Part shown: one piece after another, positions 46,286 to 55,596 of the stretch
Numbering within the stretch: position 1 is the first letter of the stretch
Layout of the letters: each line of letters begins with the position of its first letter
From: Phycisphaeraceae bacterium
GTDB lineage: Bacteria > Planctomycetota > Phycisphaerae > Phycisphaerales > Phycisphaeraceae
Assembly: GCA_040222855.1 (NCBI GenBank)
Contig: JAVKCD010000025.1
Span: 62,001-126,000, forward strand
Reading direction: 5' to 3'
DNA: 64,000 nucleotides
Notes under the pieces: generated by a model
Told to the model about the DNA's origin: nothing
Database searches by the model: none
What the model saw: the letters and a program-made list of their open reading frames with translations, nothing else
Program-made: the position numbers and the translations under genes

Positions 46286-48691
46286 GTGGTGAGCAGAACA
46301 GCGACGCCGATTGATGGGAGGGGGGGCGCTGGGGCACGCCTGGCTGGGGTGGGTGTGGGGGGGTGGCGTGAGCGGGTGATGGTTTGGTGTGGGGTGGTGA
46401 TGGTGGGGGTGGTGTTGCTGCCTGGGTTGGTGCCGACGTTTGTGAATCCGTGGTTGGAGACGGACCCGCGGGTGGAGGGGTTGACAGGGGCGCTGGGGGG
46501 GATGACGGGGACGGTGGCGGTGGGGGTTCAGTTGGTGGGGATGATCGCGGCGGGGGTTGGGTTGGTGCTTGCGCGGGGGGTGCGGGGGTGGTGGTTGCTG
46601 CTGGCGGGGGTGGGGTGTTTGGGGGCGATGTGGAGTGTGTTGAACGGGGCGGGGTCGACGGGGAATCGGGTGATGGTGGGGTCGTGGGTGGCGGGTGCGG
46701 TGATGGCGGTGGGGATGGCGTCGCTGGTGTCGGATCGGCGGGCGGGTGCGGCGGTGCGACGGTGGGTGGTGGCGGTGCTGGTGGGTGGGTTGATCCCGCT
46801 CGCGGTGGATGCGTTGTGGCAGGTGTACGTGGAGCATCCGGAGAATCTGCGGTTTTATGAGCGGACGATGGATGAGATGCTGGCGGCGCGGGGGTGGGCG
46901 GAGGGGTCGCCTGAGCATTTGTTGTTTGCGCGACGGATGAGTTTTGCGGATGCGACGGGAGGGTATGCGCTGTCGAATGTGTTGGGGTCGGTGGGTGCGG
47001 GGCTGGCGTGTCTGGGGTTGGGGTTTGTGGGGACGCGGCTTAGGGATCGGGGGACGTTGACGGCGGCGGGGGTGTTGGGTGTGGGGGGGGTGCTGGTGTG
47101 GTTGACGGCGTCGCGCGGGGCGATGGGCGCACTGATGCTTGGGGTGGTGTGGTTCGGGGTGGCGTGTTGGTTGGGTGCGCGGATCAGGAGGGGGTGGTTG
47201 CGTGGTCTGGTGGTGGGCGGGTTGGGGTTGTTGATGGTGTTGCTGCCGTGGGTTGCGATCGGGTGGGCGGGTGCACAGGGTCCCCCCCCACCTCCGCCGC
47301 CTGGGGAGGTGACGTCGTTTCCGGGATGGTTGAGTCTGCTGTTTCGGTATTGGTATCTGGAGGCGGGGTTGCGGATGCTGGTGGAGGTGCCGGGGGTGTG
47401 GTGGTCGGCGGTGGGTCCGGAGGGCTTTGCGTTGATGTTCGGGTGGATGAAGGACCCGATGCTGCCTGAGGACGTGGCGAGCACGCACAACGTGGTGGTG
47501 GACCTGCTGGTGATGCTGGGGGTTTATGGTTTGTGCTGGCTGGTGCTGGGCGGGTGGTGGCTGTGGCGCGGGATGTGTCCTTCGCGAGCAGCGGATGTTG
47601 AATCCGGAGGTGAGGAAGAGCGTCATGTGGGGGGTGAGCCGAACTGGTTGGGGGGGATGGCGGCGAGTGGGGTGTTGTTGCTGCCTGTGGTGTGGATGAC
47701 GGTGGAGACGCTGTATCTGGAGACGGCGTTTTTGCAGCTGCTGGTGTTCGCGGGGATGGCGGTGGCGGTGGCGTGGCTGGCGGAGCTGGGGAAGGGGGTG
47801 TCGGCGCGGGTGATGGGGATGGGTTTGGCGGCGGGGGCGCTGGTGCTGATGGTGCACGGTCAGATGGAGATGACGTTTTTTAATGGTGGGGCGTCGCAGC
47901 TGGCGTGGGTGGTGTTGGGATTGGCGGGGGGTGTGGGGGCGGGGGTGAATGTGCGGCCGTTTAAGCTGTCGGGTAAGCGGTTCAGGGATGTTGTTGGGGG
48001 ATTGGGTTTTCTTGGTCTGGGTTCATCAGTCGCTGCTTATCTGGTGTGGGTCGGCTTGGTGGTGGTATCGAGCGAGCGACTGTCGCTTGAGGCCGCACGC
48101 CTGGTCGTGGCAGGCGAGAGTCTGCGAGCTGCGGATTTGCTGGAGAAAGAAAGCGGCTTATTTACATTGCTCGAGAAGGATCGCTCACCGTTCGCCGAGT
48201 GGATTTTTCGCCTGCGGATGGAAGAGGCACACAGGGCTTCGGCTCAGGGGGACAGCACTCGTGCGCTTGAACTGAGTGGACTCGCCAACCCTGTCTGGCT
48301 GCCTTCTCGGAGCGTTCTGGTCTTGTGGAACGAACTGGGCTGGCTCGATGAAGAGCGGATGCCAGGGACAGCAGCAGAACTGCGTCGTCAGATCGCCGTC
48401 TGGATGTTCTTCTCTGAGAAACTGCCTGACGAGACTCATCGTGATATGTGGCTGGACGTGAAGGCTGAGATGGAGAACTTGTTGACGATTGTGCCTTACA
48501 GCGTTCGGGATCGGTTGCGGTTGGTGGAGGTTTTGATTGAGCTTGAGGACTGGGATGAGGCAGCGGCGGAGTTGGAGCGGGCGCGAGGGATCCATGCGGG
48601 GTTGTATCTGGATCCGTTGAAGCAGTTGCCGGAGGAGCGGTTTGAGGGGTTGGCGGGGAGGATTGAGGCGGGGCGGGCGGGGGAGGAGTGA
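46286..48691 (+). CDS. O-antigen ligase-like polytopic membrane protein
   Basis: A protein of 801 residues starting at one of two adjacent GTG codons. About a dozen hydrophobic segments fill the first 570 residues, with the large periplasmic loop typical of the Wzy_C/O-antigen ligase family (TASRGAMGALMLGVV before it, then WYLEAGLRMLVEVPGVWWSAVG and STHNVVVDLLVMLGVYGL). The last 200 residues are soluble, helical and TPR-like (RLVEVLIELEDWDEAAAELERA). It would join sugar chains at the outer face of the membrane. Base use changes at about 47980, where G-rich codons give way to a mixed pattern. No lipopolysaccharide core genes are next to it. Confidence 0.8.
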   Translation: MVSRTATPIDGRGGAGARLAGVGVGGWRERVMVWCGVVMVGVVLLPGLVPTFVNPWLETDPRVEGLTGALGGMTGTVAVGVQLVGMIAAGVGLVLARGVRGWWLLLAGVGCLGAMWSVLNGAGSTGNRVMVGSWVAGAVMAVGMASLVSDRRAGAAVRRWVVAVLVGGLIPLAVDALWQVYVEHPENLRFYERTMDEMLAARGWAEGSPEHLLFARRMSFADATGGYALSNVLGSVGAGLACLGLGFVGTRLRDRGTLTAAGVLGVGGVLVWLTASRGAMGALMLGVVWFGVACWLGARIRRGWLRGLVVGGLGLLMVLLPWVAIGWAGAQGPPPPPPPGEVTSFPGWLSLLFRYWYLEAGLRMLVEVPGVWWSAVGPEGFALMFGWMKDPMLPEDVASTHNVVVDLLVMLGVYGLCWLVLGGWWLWRGMCPSRAADVESGGEEERHVGGEPNWLGGMAASGVLLLPVVWMTVETLYLETAFLQLLVFAGMAVAVAWLAELGKGVSARVMGMGLAAGALVLMVHGQMEMTFFNGGASQLAWVVLGLAGGVGAGVNVRPFKLSGKRFRDVVGGLGFLGLGSSVAAYLVWVGLVVVSSERLSLEAARLVVAGESLRAADLLEKESGLFTLLEKDRSPFAEWIFRLRMEEAHRASAQGDSTRALELSGLANPVWLPSRSVLVLWNELGWLDEERMPGTAAELRRQIAVWMFFSEKLPDETHRDMWLDVKAEMENLLTIVPYSVRDRLRLVEVLIELEDWDEAAAELERARGIHAGLYLDPLKQLPEERFEGLAGRIEAGRAGEE

Positions 48692-48723
48692 TCCGGGATA
48701 TGTCTGATGCCAAGGGCTGTCGG

Positions 48724-48813
48724 CACACTTTGACGGGCCTTCGGCGTGTCAAAGTGTGGCACCCGGGTGGGGTTGCTGGTTCCGGGGGCGGGCTGCGCCC
48801 GACCCCGGCCACC
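48724..48813. repeat. Two adjacent hairpins between convergent genes
   Basis: CACACTTTGAC (48724-48734) and GTCAAAGTGTG (48748-48758) form a perfect 11-bp stem; CACCCGGGTG follows as a 10-bp palindrome; then CCGGGGGCGGGC-tgc-GCCCGACCCCGG. No T-tract follows, so it may be a repeat element or a Rho-type end rather than a simple terminator. Confidence 0.6.
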
Positions 48814-48847
48814 CATGTCTGAAAGAGGATGGCTCGGCCCGAGCGGG

Positions 48848-49852
48848 TTAGTTGGTTTTGAAGGGGTTGCCGGTGGTGTGTTCGAAGGTGTCTTCGAGGG
48901 TGGGTTCGGCGAGGGTGGCGGAGCGGAGTTTGGGTTGGTGGTGGTCGAGGAGGTAGCGCATGGCGGCGGGGCCGTTAGGGGTTTCGAGTCGGGCTTCGCC
49001 TGGGATGCGCTGGGGGAGTGGGGTGACGGGGTGGTGCTGGTTGAGGTCGTTGATGAGGGGGTGGAGGTCATCGGGGTCGAGGGTGGCGAGGGTGAGGACG
49101 GCGGCGTGGTTTCCGCCGGCCATGGTTGTCTTGAGTTGGGCGGGGGAGCCTTCGGCGACGATGCGTCCTTTGTCGAGGATGATGACGTGGTCAGCGTGTT
49201 CGGCTTCGTCGGTGAGGTGGGTGGTCATGAGGATGGTGAGGCCGGTGCGTTTGCGTTCGGCGTCGAGGGCGTGCCAGAACTGTCGTCGTGCGGTGGGATC
49301 GACGCCTGTGGAGGGCTCGTCGAGGATGAGGAGTTTGGGGTTGTGGAGGAGGGCTTTGGCTAGTTCGGCGCGTCGGGCGAGTCCGCCTGAGAGGGTGGCG
49401 ACTTTGTCATCGGCGCGGTCGATGATGCCGAGGGTTTCGAGTCGCGCGGGGACCTGTTGCTTGAGCTGTTGGTGGGTGAGTCCGTAGATACGGCCCTGGA
49501 GGGTGAGGTTTTCGCGGACGGTGAGTTCGCGGTCGAGGGAGGGGCTCTGGAAGACGACGCCGAGGGATTGCCGGATGGTGTGTCCGGCGACGCGGAGGTC
49601 GTGGCCGAGGAGGGTGATGCGTGGGATGACGTTGGGGCGGCCGGAGGGTTTGAGGGCGGTGGTGAGGATCTTGAAGAGGGTGGATTTTCCTGAGCCGTTG
49701 GGGCCGAGGACGGCGGCCATGGTTCCGTGGGGGACGGTGAGCGCGATGTCATCGAGGGCATCGGTTTCGGTGCCTGGGTAGCGGTGGGAGAGCGCATCAA
49801 TGGCGATGGCGGGCTCGGTGCTGGCGGGCCTTGGGGGGGTGTTGGTCGTCAT
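48848..49852 (-). CDS. ABC transporter ATP-binding protein (DrrA-like) without partner permease
   Basis: A protein of 334 residues from ATG 49852 (a GTG at 49888 overlaps ctaB). Walker A GPNGSGKST, Q-loop VVFQSPSLDRE, signature LSGGLARRAELAKALL, Walker B LLILDEPSTGVDP and the His switch TTHLTDEAEHAD are all intact. A C-terminal DUF4162-like part ends the protein. It follows ctaB by 20 bp, so it is probably coupled to the heme A genes. No permease gene is seen in the window on this strand. Export of heme or a related compound would be a guess. Confidence 0.9.
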   Translation of the reverse strand: MTTNTPPRPASTEPAIAIDALSHRYPGTETDALDDIALTVPHGTMAAVLGPNGSGKSTLFKILTTALKPSGRPNVIPRITLLGHDLRVAGHTIRQSLGVVFQSPSLDRELTVRENLTLQGRIYGLTHQQLKQQVPARLETLGIIDRADDKVATLSGGLARRAELAKALLHNPKLLILDEPSTGVDPTARRQFWHALDAERKRTGLTILMTTHLTDEAEHADHVIILDKGRIVAEGSPAQLKTTMAGGNHAAVLTLATLDPDDLHPLINDLNQHHPVTPLPQRIPGEARLETPNGPAAMRYLLDHHQPKLRSATLAEPTLEDTFEHTTGNPFKTN

Positions 49853-49872
49853 GGGGTGTGCGTGGGCGAGGG

Positions 49873-50802
49873 TCACAGGCGGTCCCACGCGAGGGCCGAG
49901 AGAACGATCGGCAGGTAGAGGAGTGAGGCGATGAAGACGACGCGGGCGCGGCGGTCGCAGGGTCTGAGGGCGAACCAGATGGAGGCGGCGGCGAAGGCGA
50001 GGGTCGTGCCGAGGGCGACGATGGCGTACACCCAGCCGGCGGTGCCGTAGGCGCCGAAGAGGGGCATGGCGGCGGCGGCGATGAGCAGGAGGGCGGTGAC
50101 GACGACGTGGGCGGCGACCTGTCTGCCTTTGGCATCGACAACGGGGAGCATGCGGAGTCCTGCGGCGGCGTACTGGTTGCGGTAGAGCCAGGCGATCGCC
50201 ATGAAGTGGGGGATTTGCCAGATCAACATGATGAGGAAGGCGGGCCAGGCTTCTGCGGAGAGGATGCCGGCGGCGGCGGCGTAGCCGATGAACGGTGGCA
50301 TCGCCCCCGGAATGGCACCGATGTGGGTGGCCCAGGGGGTGAGGGCTTTGAGGGGGGTGTAGATGAGGACGTAGACGAGGAGGGTGGCCAGGGCGAGTAA
50401 GGCGGCGAGGGGTGTGGTGAGCAGGAAAAGAATGAGGGTACCCAGGGTGCCGGTGAGAACGCCGAGGGTGATGCCTTCGGTGATGGAGATGCGTCCTGCG
50501 GCGATGGGGCGGTGGGCGGTTCGGTTCATCCGGGCGTCAGGGGTTCGTTCCCAGACCTGGTTGAGGATGCCGGAGGAGATGCAGGTGAGGCCGACGCCGA
50601 GGGTGAGGCCGATGATGGCGACGGCGTTCCATTGGTCCATGTGGAGGGCGAGGGCGTAGCCGACCCATGAGGTGAGGACGACCATGAGAGTGATGCGGAG
50701 TTTGGAGAGCTCGAGGTAGTCGCGCAGGCGTGAGGGCTGGGCCGTGTGGGCTTTGGGCGATTCCTCGGTGATCTGTTTAGTTAGTGGGGCGGCTTGGGTC
50801 AT
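49873..50802 (-). CDS. ctaB: Protoheme IX farnesyltransferase (heme O synthase)
   Basis: It adds a farnesyl chain to heme B, the first step to heme A. It has 309 residues with about nine hydrophobic segments (UbiA fold). NQVWERTPDARMNRTAHRPI holds the Asp-rich N-D-x-x-D-like site, with a second one at YLIYTPLKAL-type text and IPGAMPPFIGY. GGAGGGG before ATG 50802 sets the start. It overlaps ctaA by 4 bp. Confidence 0.95.
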   Translation of the reverse strand: MTQAAPLTKQITEESPKAHTAQPSRLRDYLELSKLRITLMVVLTSWVGYALALHMDQWNAVAIIGLTLGVGLTCISSGILNQVWERTPDARMNRTAHRPIAAGRISITEGITLGVLTGTLGTLILFLLTTPLAALLALATLLVYVLIYTPLKALTPWATHIGAIPGAMPPFIGYAAAAGILSAEAWPAFLIMLIWQIPHFMAIAWLYRNQYAAAGLRMLPVVDAKGRQVAAHVVVTALLLIAAAAMPLFGAYGTAGWVYAIVALGTTLAFAAASIWFALRPCDRRARVVFIASLLYLPIVLSALAWDRL

Positions 50803-51962
50803 GCCCCTCCTGTGGTTTGGAGGGAGGGTTGGGTGTGGCCGTTGTGGCTGGCTGGGTCGTGATGTGTCGATGGGTTGTCGCTGTTTGATTGAGGGGGTTG
50901 GATCTGTTTGATGGTGGTCGGGTGGGCGAGGGAGGAGGCGATGGTGACGCGGGCTGCGAGCCAGACGGAGGCAGCGAGCAGGAGGGCGCCGAGAGACTGG
51001 TGCATGGTGGCGAAGGTGGGGTGGATCTCGGCCCAGACGGTCATGATGCCGAGCATGATCTGGGCGGCCATGAGGCTGGCGACGTTGACGAGCGGGGCGG
51101 TGACGATGGCTTTTTGTCGGAGACCGGCGAGGATGGCCCATGCGGCGAAGAAGGCTGAGAGGATGACGATGACCGCCATGAAGCGGTGGGTGAAGTGGAG
51201 GTGGACCTGTCCGATGGTGGTGTCGATGGGGACGCGGTTGATGAGGTGGTCGGGGAGGTCGAGGATGGCGGTGTCGAGCTGGGCCTGGTTCATCGGGGCC
51301 ATGAGGGCACCGTAGGAGAGGGGGGCGTCGGGGATGGCTTTTTCGGCGCCGAAGTGTCGGACGGAGGCGCCGATGCCGAGTTGGGCGATGAGGATGCCGA
51401 CGAGGGCCCATGAGAAGAAGGTGGCGAGTTTTTCGCCGACGGCCTTGGGCTGGTTGGCGGGTCGGCGTTTGGCGGTGGTCCAGAGGGCGCCGGTGGCGAC
51501 GACGGTGAAGATGACGATGCCGAAGAAGACCTGTCCGACGACGCCATGGAGGGCGGCGAGGGGTTGGGATTGTTCGGTGACGCGGAGTCCGCCCATGACG
51601 CCTTGGGTGATCACCAGAATGATCATGGGGATGCCAAGCCATCGGAGCCAGGGTTTGGGTGCCCAGATGGCGAGTCCGGTGCCGAGGAGGAGGGTGAGGA
51701 AGCCGACCCATGATCCGATGAGGCGGTGGGAGTGTTCCCAGAAGGTTCCGATGTCGTGGAACCAGACCTCAAGGGGGGCGAGGAACATGTTGTAGCCGAA
51801 GGTTCCGGGCCAATCGGGGACGGCGAGTCCTGCGTCGAGGGAGGTGACGTGCCCGCCAAAGCCGATGAGGACAAAGGTGGAGAGGGCCAGGAGGATGGCC
51901 AGGAAGTGGAGTGTCCGGCGGTAACCGGAGCGGTTTGGGGGGGTTGCGTCCTTGGCGGTCAT
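50799..51962 (-). CDS. ctaA: Heme A synthase (COX15/CtaA)
   Basis: It oxidises heme O to heme A for cytochrome oxidase. It has 387 residues with eight membrane segments. Heme-ligand His lie in FWEHSHRLIGSWVG, LHGVVGQ, HLHFTHRFMAV and FATMHQSLGAL. GLAVPDWPGTFGYNMF is the usual first loop. The C-terminal 40 residues are soluble, His/Asn/Pro rich. It is followed by ctaB (ATGA overlap) and the ABC ATPase. Confidence 0.95.
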   Translation of the reverse strand: MTAKDATPPNRSGYRRTLHFLAILLALSTFVLIGFGGHVTSLDAGLAVPDWPGTFGYNMFLAPLEVWFHDIGTFWEHSHRLIGSWVGFLTLLLGTGLAIWAPKPWLRWLGIPMIILVITQGVMGGLRVTEQSQPLAALHGVVGQVFFGIVIFTVVATGALWTTAKRRPANQPKAVGEKLATFFSWALVGILIAQLGIGASVRHFGAEKAIPDAPLSYGALMAPMNQAQLDTAILDLPDHLINRVPIDTTIGQVHLHFTHRFMAVIVILSAFFAAWAILAGLRQKAIVTAPLVNVASLMAAQIMLGIMTVWAEIHPTFATMHQSLGALLLAASVWLAARVTIASSLAHPTTIKQIQPPQSNSDNPSTHHDPASHNGHTQPSLQTTGGA

Positions 51963-52073
51963 GAGAAGTCTCGTGGAGATCCGACTTTAGGGGTGGGTGT
52001 GGATTATACTCACCGGATTGAGCCCCGCCTGATGTTTGGATGGGGAAACCACCCGTTTTGATGGAGCGATCTC

Positions 52074-53738
52074 ATGGTCGAGCAGAGCAACGGGTCGGTC
52101 GCCCGGAGCGGCCGACGGATTGAGATTTACGATACGACGCTGCGGGACGGCACGCAGGGTGCGGACGTGGCGTTGACGCTGGCGGACAAGCTGAAGCTGA
52201 CGCGGGCGTTGGACGAGATGGGCTTCGATTTTATCGAAGGGGGTTATCCGCTCTCGAACCCGAAGGACGCGGCTTATTTCGAGCAGGTCCGGGGTTTGAA
52301 GCTCAAGCACGCGAAGATCACGGCGTTCGGGATGACCCGGCGCAAGGGGATCGAGGCGAAGGATGATCCGGGGATGCAGGCGCTGGTAGCGGCGGGGTCG
52401 CCGGTGATCGCGATCGTCGGGAAGACGTGGGACCTGCACGTCGACGAGGTGCTGCGGGTGTCGCGGGAGGAGAACCTGGCGATGATCCGTGACTCGGTGG
52501 CGTTTTGTGCGCAGTCGGGTTCGACGGAGGCGGTGTTTTATGACGCGGAGCACTTCTTTGATGGCTACCGGGCGAACCCGGCGTATGCCCTGGAGACGTT
52601 GAAGGCTGCTCTGGATGGTGGGGCGAAGCGGCTGGTGTTGTGTGATACCAATGGGGGGTCGCTGCCGGCGTTTGTCGCGGAAGCGGTGACGGCGGTGCGC
52701 GAGCGGTTTGGGTTGGGCGGGGCGATCGAGGGTGGGGACGGACCGCTGCTGGCGATTCATGTGCACAACGATGGTGCGTTGGCGGTGGCGAACTCGCTGG
52801 CGGCGATCGAGGCGGGGTGTGTGCAGGTGCAGGGCACGATCAACGGCATCGGCGAGCGGTGCGGGAACGTGGACCTGATCCCGATGGCGGCGAACCTGGC
52901 GCTGAAGCTGGGGTATGACTGTCTGCGTGAGGGGGCGACGGCTGGGCTCAAGGGTCTGGCGAAGCTGGCTTACGAGTTGACGGGGATGTCGGCGTGGGCG
53001 GGTCAGCCTTACGTCGGAGCGAATGCGTTCACGCATAAGGGGGGGATGCATGTGCACGCGGTGCTGCGGATCGCGCACAGCTATGAGCATGTGGAGCCGG
53101 AGACGGTGGGGAATACCCGGAAGGTTCTGGTGTCGGAGCTGGCGGGGGCGAGCAACATCGCGGCGCAGGTCGGGGCGAAGTTCGGCATCGAGGACGACAA
53201 GGCCACGCAGCGGAAGGTTCTGGAGAAGATCCAGGACCTGGAGCATGAGGGGTATCAGTTCGAGTCGGCGGAGGCGTCGATGGAACTGCTGGTTTACGAG
53301 GCGCTGGGCAAGCGGCCATCGTTCTGGCAACTGCACCACTACCGTTGCGTTATCCTCAAGCGGGACGGGGATGCGGAGACGACGACCGAGGGGACGGTGA
53401 AGCTCTCGGTGGATGACGTCACGGAGTACCGGGTGGCGGAGGGTGACGGCCCGGTGAACGCTTTGTATCAGGCCTTGACCGACTGCCTTGGCGACCATTA
53501 CCCCGAGATCCACAAGATCCATCTGTCGGACTACAAGGTGCGTGTGGTGAACCCGACGGCGGAGACGGCGGCGCGGGTGCGGGTGGTGATCGAGTTCCAG
53601 TACACCGCAGAGGACGGCACGACGCGGGTGTTCTCGACGGTGGGTGTGGATGAGAATATCGTGGAGGCGAGTTGGGAGGCGATCTCGGATGCGTTTCAGT
53701 ATCTGTTGATTGAGGTGCGGGCTGGGGTGGGGGTTTAA
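52074..53738 (+). CDS. cimA: (R)-citramalate synthase
   Basis: It condenses pyruvate and acetyl-CoA in the threonine-independent isoleucine pathway. It has 554 residues. IEIYDTTLRDGTQGADVALT is the DRE-TIM N-terminal signature, and HVHNDGALAVANSLAAIEAG with NGIGERCGNVDLI the metal/substrate motifs. The segment FTHKGGMHVHAVLR and a C-terminal LeuA dimer-type regulatory domain (HKIHLSDYKVRVVNPTAETAARVR) follow the CimA/TIGR00977 pattern rather than 2-isopropylmalate synthase. It diverges from ctaA. Confidence 0.92.
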   Translation: MVEQSNGSVARSGRRIEIYDTTLRDGTQGADVALTLADKLKLTRALDEMGFDFIEGGYPLSNPKDAAYFEQVRGLKLKHAKITAFGMTRRKGIEAKDDPGMQALVAAGSPVIAIVGKTWDLHVDEVLRVSREENLAMIRDSVAFCAQSGSTEAVFYDAEHFFDGYRANPAYALETLKAALDGGAKRLVLCDTNGGSLPAFVAEAVTAVRERFGLGGAIEGGDGPLLAIHVHNDGALAVANSLAAIEAGCVQVQGTINGIGERCGNVDLIPMAANLALKLGYDCLREGATAGLKGLAKLAYELTGMSAWAGQPYVGANAFTHKGGMHVHAVLRIAHSYEHVEPETVGNTRKVLVSELAGASNIAAQVGAKFGIEDDKATQRKVLEKIQDLEHEGYQFESAEASMELLVYEALGKRPSFWQLHHYRCVILKRDGDAETTTEGTVKLSVDDVTEYRVAEGDGPVNALYQALTDCLGDHYPEIHKIHLSDYKVRVVNPTAETAARVRVVIEFQYTAEDGTTRVFSTVGVDENIVEASWEAISDAFQYLLIEVRAGVGV

Positions 53739-53776
53739 GCGTGTCACCCGGCGGATGAGAGCGTAGTGCTCAGCGA

Positions 53777-54682
53777 TTAGACCGGGATGGAAGGTGTCGG
53801 AGCTGGCGGGTAACCAAGCCATTGGTTGGTCGGTTCGACCCACGGTGCGACTTTGCGGATGGCTTCGGGATCGACCGAGGAGCGGTGTTGGCCGGCGCGC
53901 TCGGCGTCGTAGTGTTCTCGGATGAACTGTTCCATGGCGTCGTTGGGTGAGAGGTCGCAGAAGGCGATGATCTCTCGGGTTTTTTCTTCGCTGAGGTCTT
54001 CGAGCCGGACCTCGTAGTAGCGATCAGGTCCGAGGGAGCGGCCGAAGGCGCAGCTGAGTTCAACGCACCATTTCCACTGGAGGCAGGCGACCTGGAGGCG
54101 GTCCATTTCTCGGAGCATCTGATGGATGCCGGGGAGCCGTGGCCCCCAGGGGTTTTCGCCGACGAGTTTTTTGAGGGGTTTGGGTGTCATGCGTCGGAGA
54201 TACTCGGGGGCGTAGAAGGGCATTCGGAGCCAGGAGAGTTCTTTGAGGCGTCGTCGGGTGTGTCCGACGGCGACGTTGGTCACGCCATGGCCGGATTTAT
54301 CCCAGAGCTTGTCGGAGCTGAGGACGGCGTCGTAGCCGTTTCGGATGATGTGGATGTAGATGGCGTCGGGGAGGACGGCGTCAACGAACCCGGGCCGGAT
54401 GGAGTTGCTTGGCGTTTTTTCGAGGAGTCGAGATCGGTTGGCGTTGTGAACGCGTTGCGCGAGACTCGAGCGAATGCGTGATCTGATGGCGGGTGTGAGG
54501 TGTTCCGGTCGGAGAAGGTCGCTACGCAGGTCGTTGCCGTCTTTCCAGATCAGCCGGGGTTCGACGACGTAGGCGAGGTCGGGGTGCTGGGCGAGGACTT
54601 TTCCGATGAAGGTGGTGCCTGAGCGGGGTGCGCCGAGGATGATGATCGGCCGGTGGAGGTAGCGTTTGAGTTCCTCGTGCAT
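53777..54682 (-). CDS. Sulfotransferase family protein
   Basis: A protein of 301 residues. IIILGAPRSGTTFIGKVL near residue 14 is the 5'-PSB loop that binds the sulfate donor PAPS. RLLEKTPSNSIRP and HIIRNGYDAVLS fit the 3'-phosphate-binding region; YYEVRLEDLSEEKTREI is another typical segment. It probably sulfates a sugar or other surface compound. It lies next to the sugar importer, on the same strand and 45 bp after it, perhaps in one unit. Confidence 0.9.
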   Translation of the reverse strand: MHEELKRYLHRPIIILGAPRSGTTFIGKVLAQHPDLAYVVEPRLIWKDGNDLRSDLLRPEHLTPAIRSRIRSSLAQRVHNANRSRLLEKTPSNSIRPGFVDAVLPDAIYIHIIRNGYDAVLSSDKLWDKSGHGVTNVAVGHTRRRLKELSWLRMPFYAPEYLRRMTPKPLKKLVGENPWGPRLPGIHQMLREMDRLQVACLQWKWCVELSCAFGRSLGPDRYYEVRLEDLSEEKTREIIAFCDLSPNDAMEQFIREHYDAERAGQHRSSVDPEAIRKVAPWVEPTNQWLGYPPAPTPSIPV

Positions 54683-54726
54683 GAGCGGGATGGTACGGGA
54701 ATCGAGCTTTGCCAGCAGTTTTGGGC

Positions 54727-55593
54727 TTAGCCTTTGACCGCACCCAGCGTGACGCCCTTGGTCAGGTGGCGTTGGAGCATGAGGTAGATGAAGAGGGTGG
54801 GGACGACGATGAGGACGAGCCCGGCGAAGACCATGCCCCAGTCGACTTCGTACTGGCTGACGATGGTGATGTTGGCCAGGCCCAGGGGGAGGGTTCGGAG
54901 GTTTTCGGAGCCTTCGCCGGAGAGGAACATGAAGGCGAGGAAGTACTCGTTCCAGGTCCCGATGAAGGAGAAGATGGCGACGGTGATGAGTCCGGGGCGG
55001 GCGAGGGGGAGCATGATGCGCCAGAACGCGCCGAACTCGGTGCAGCCGTCGAGCAGGGCGGCCTCGTGGAGAGATTTGGGCAGGGAGCGAAAGAAGCCGG
55101 TGAGGATGAAGATGGCAAACGGCAGTCCGACGGCGATGTAGACGAGAACCAGGCCGAAGCGGGAACTGAGCAGGCCCATGGCTTTGAGCTGGAAGAACAG
55201 CGGGACGACGGCGAGTTGGAGGGGGATCATGAGCCCGCCCAGGAAGTAGAAGAGCAGGGCCTTGGCTCCCGGGAAGGCGAATCTGGCCAGGGCGTAGGCG
55301 GCCATGGCGCCGATGAAGACGACGCCGACGACGGTGGCGAAGGTGACGGCGACGGAGTTGAAGAAGTATTCGCCGAAGCTGCCGGTGGTCCAGGCGCGGG
55401 TGAAGTTGTCGGTGGCGAGGTTGTCGATCGCGGGGGGTGCGAAGGGCTCGTCGAAGACCTCGGCCGACGGCTTGAGCGAGGTCATAAACAGCCAGAGCAT
55501 GGGGAAGAGGGTGGCCAGCAGGTAGGCGATGAGGAGGGTGTAGATGGCTCCTGTGGTGAGGACGGTTTTGGGGGTGGTGCGTCGTTCACTCAT
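54727..55593 (-). CDS. ABC sugar transporter permease (MalG type)
   Basis: A protein of 288 residues with six membrane segments. The EAA loop that meets the ATPase reads EAALLDGCTEFGAFWRIMLP. FSFIGTWNEYFLAFMFL and an N-terminal YTLLIAYLLATLFPMLWLF are usual for MalG/UgpE-like subunits. It follows the fused binding protein/permease by 3 bp; no ATPase gene is in the window. Confidence 0.93.
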   Translation of the reverse strand: MSERRTTPKTVLTTGAIYTLLIAYLLATLFPMLWLFMTSLKPSAEVFDEPFAPPAIDNLATDNFTRAWTTGSFGEYFFNSVAVTFATVVGVVFIGAMAAYALARFAFPGAKALLFYFLGGLMIPLQLAVVPLFFQLKAMGLLSSRFGLVLVYIAVGLPFAIFILTGFFRSLPKSLHEAALLDGCTEFGAFWRIMLPLARPGLITVAIFSFIGTWNEYFLAFMFLSGEGSENLRTLPLGLANITIVSQYEVDWGMVFAGLVLIVVPTLFIYLMLQRHLTKGVTLGAVKG

Positions 55594-55596
55594 GGT

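Noticed and set aside
46076-47857. 593-codon minus-strand frame opposite the O-antigen ligase-like gene
   Set aside because: Composed almost only of Arg, His, Pro and Gln, as expected from the complement of G-rich sequence.
51987-53843. 618-codon minus-strand frame opposite cimA
   Set aside because: No domain; the plus strand carries the citramalate synthase motifs.
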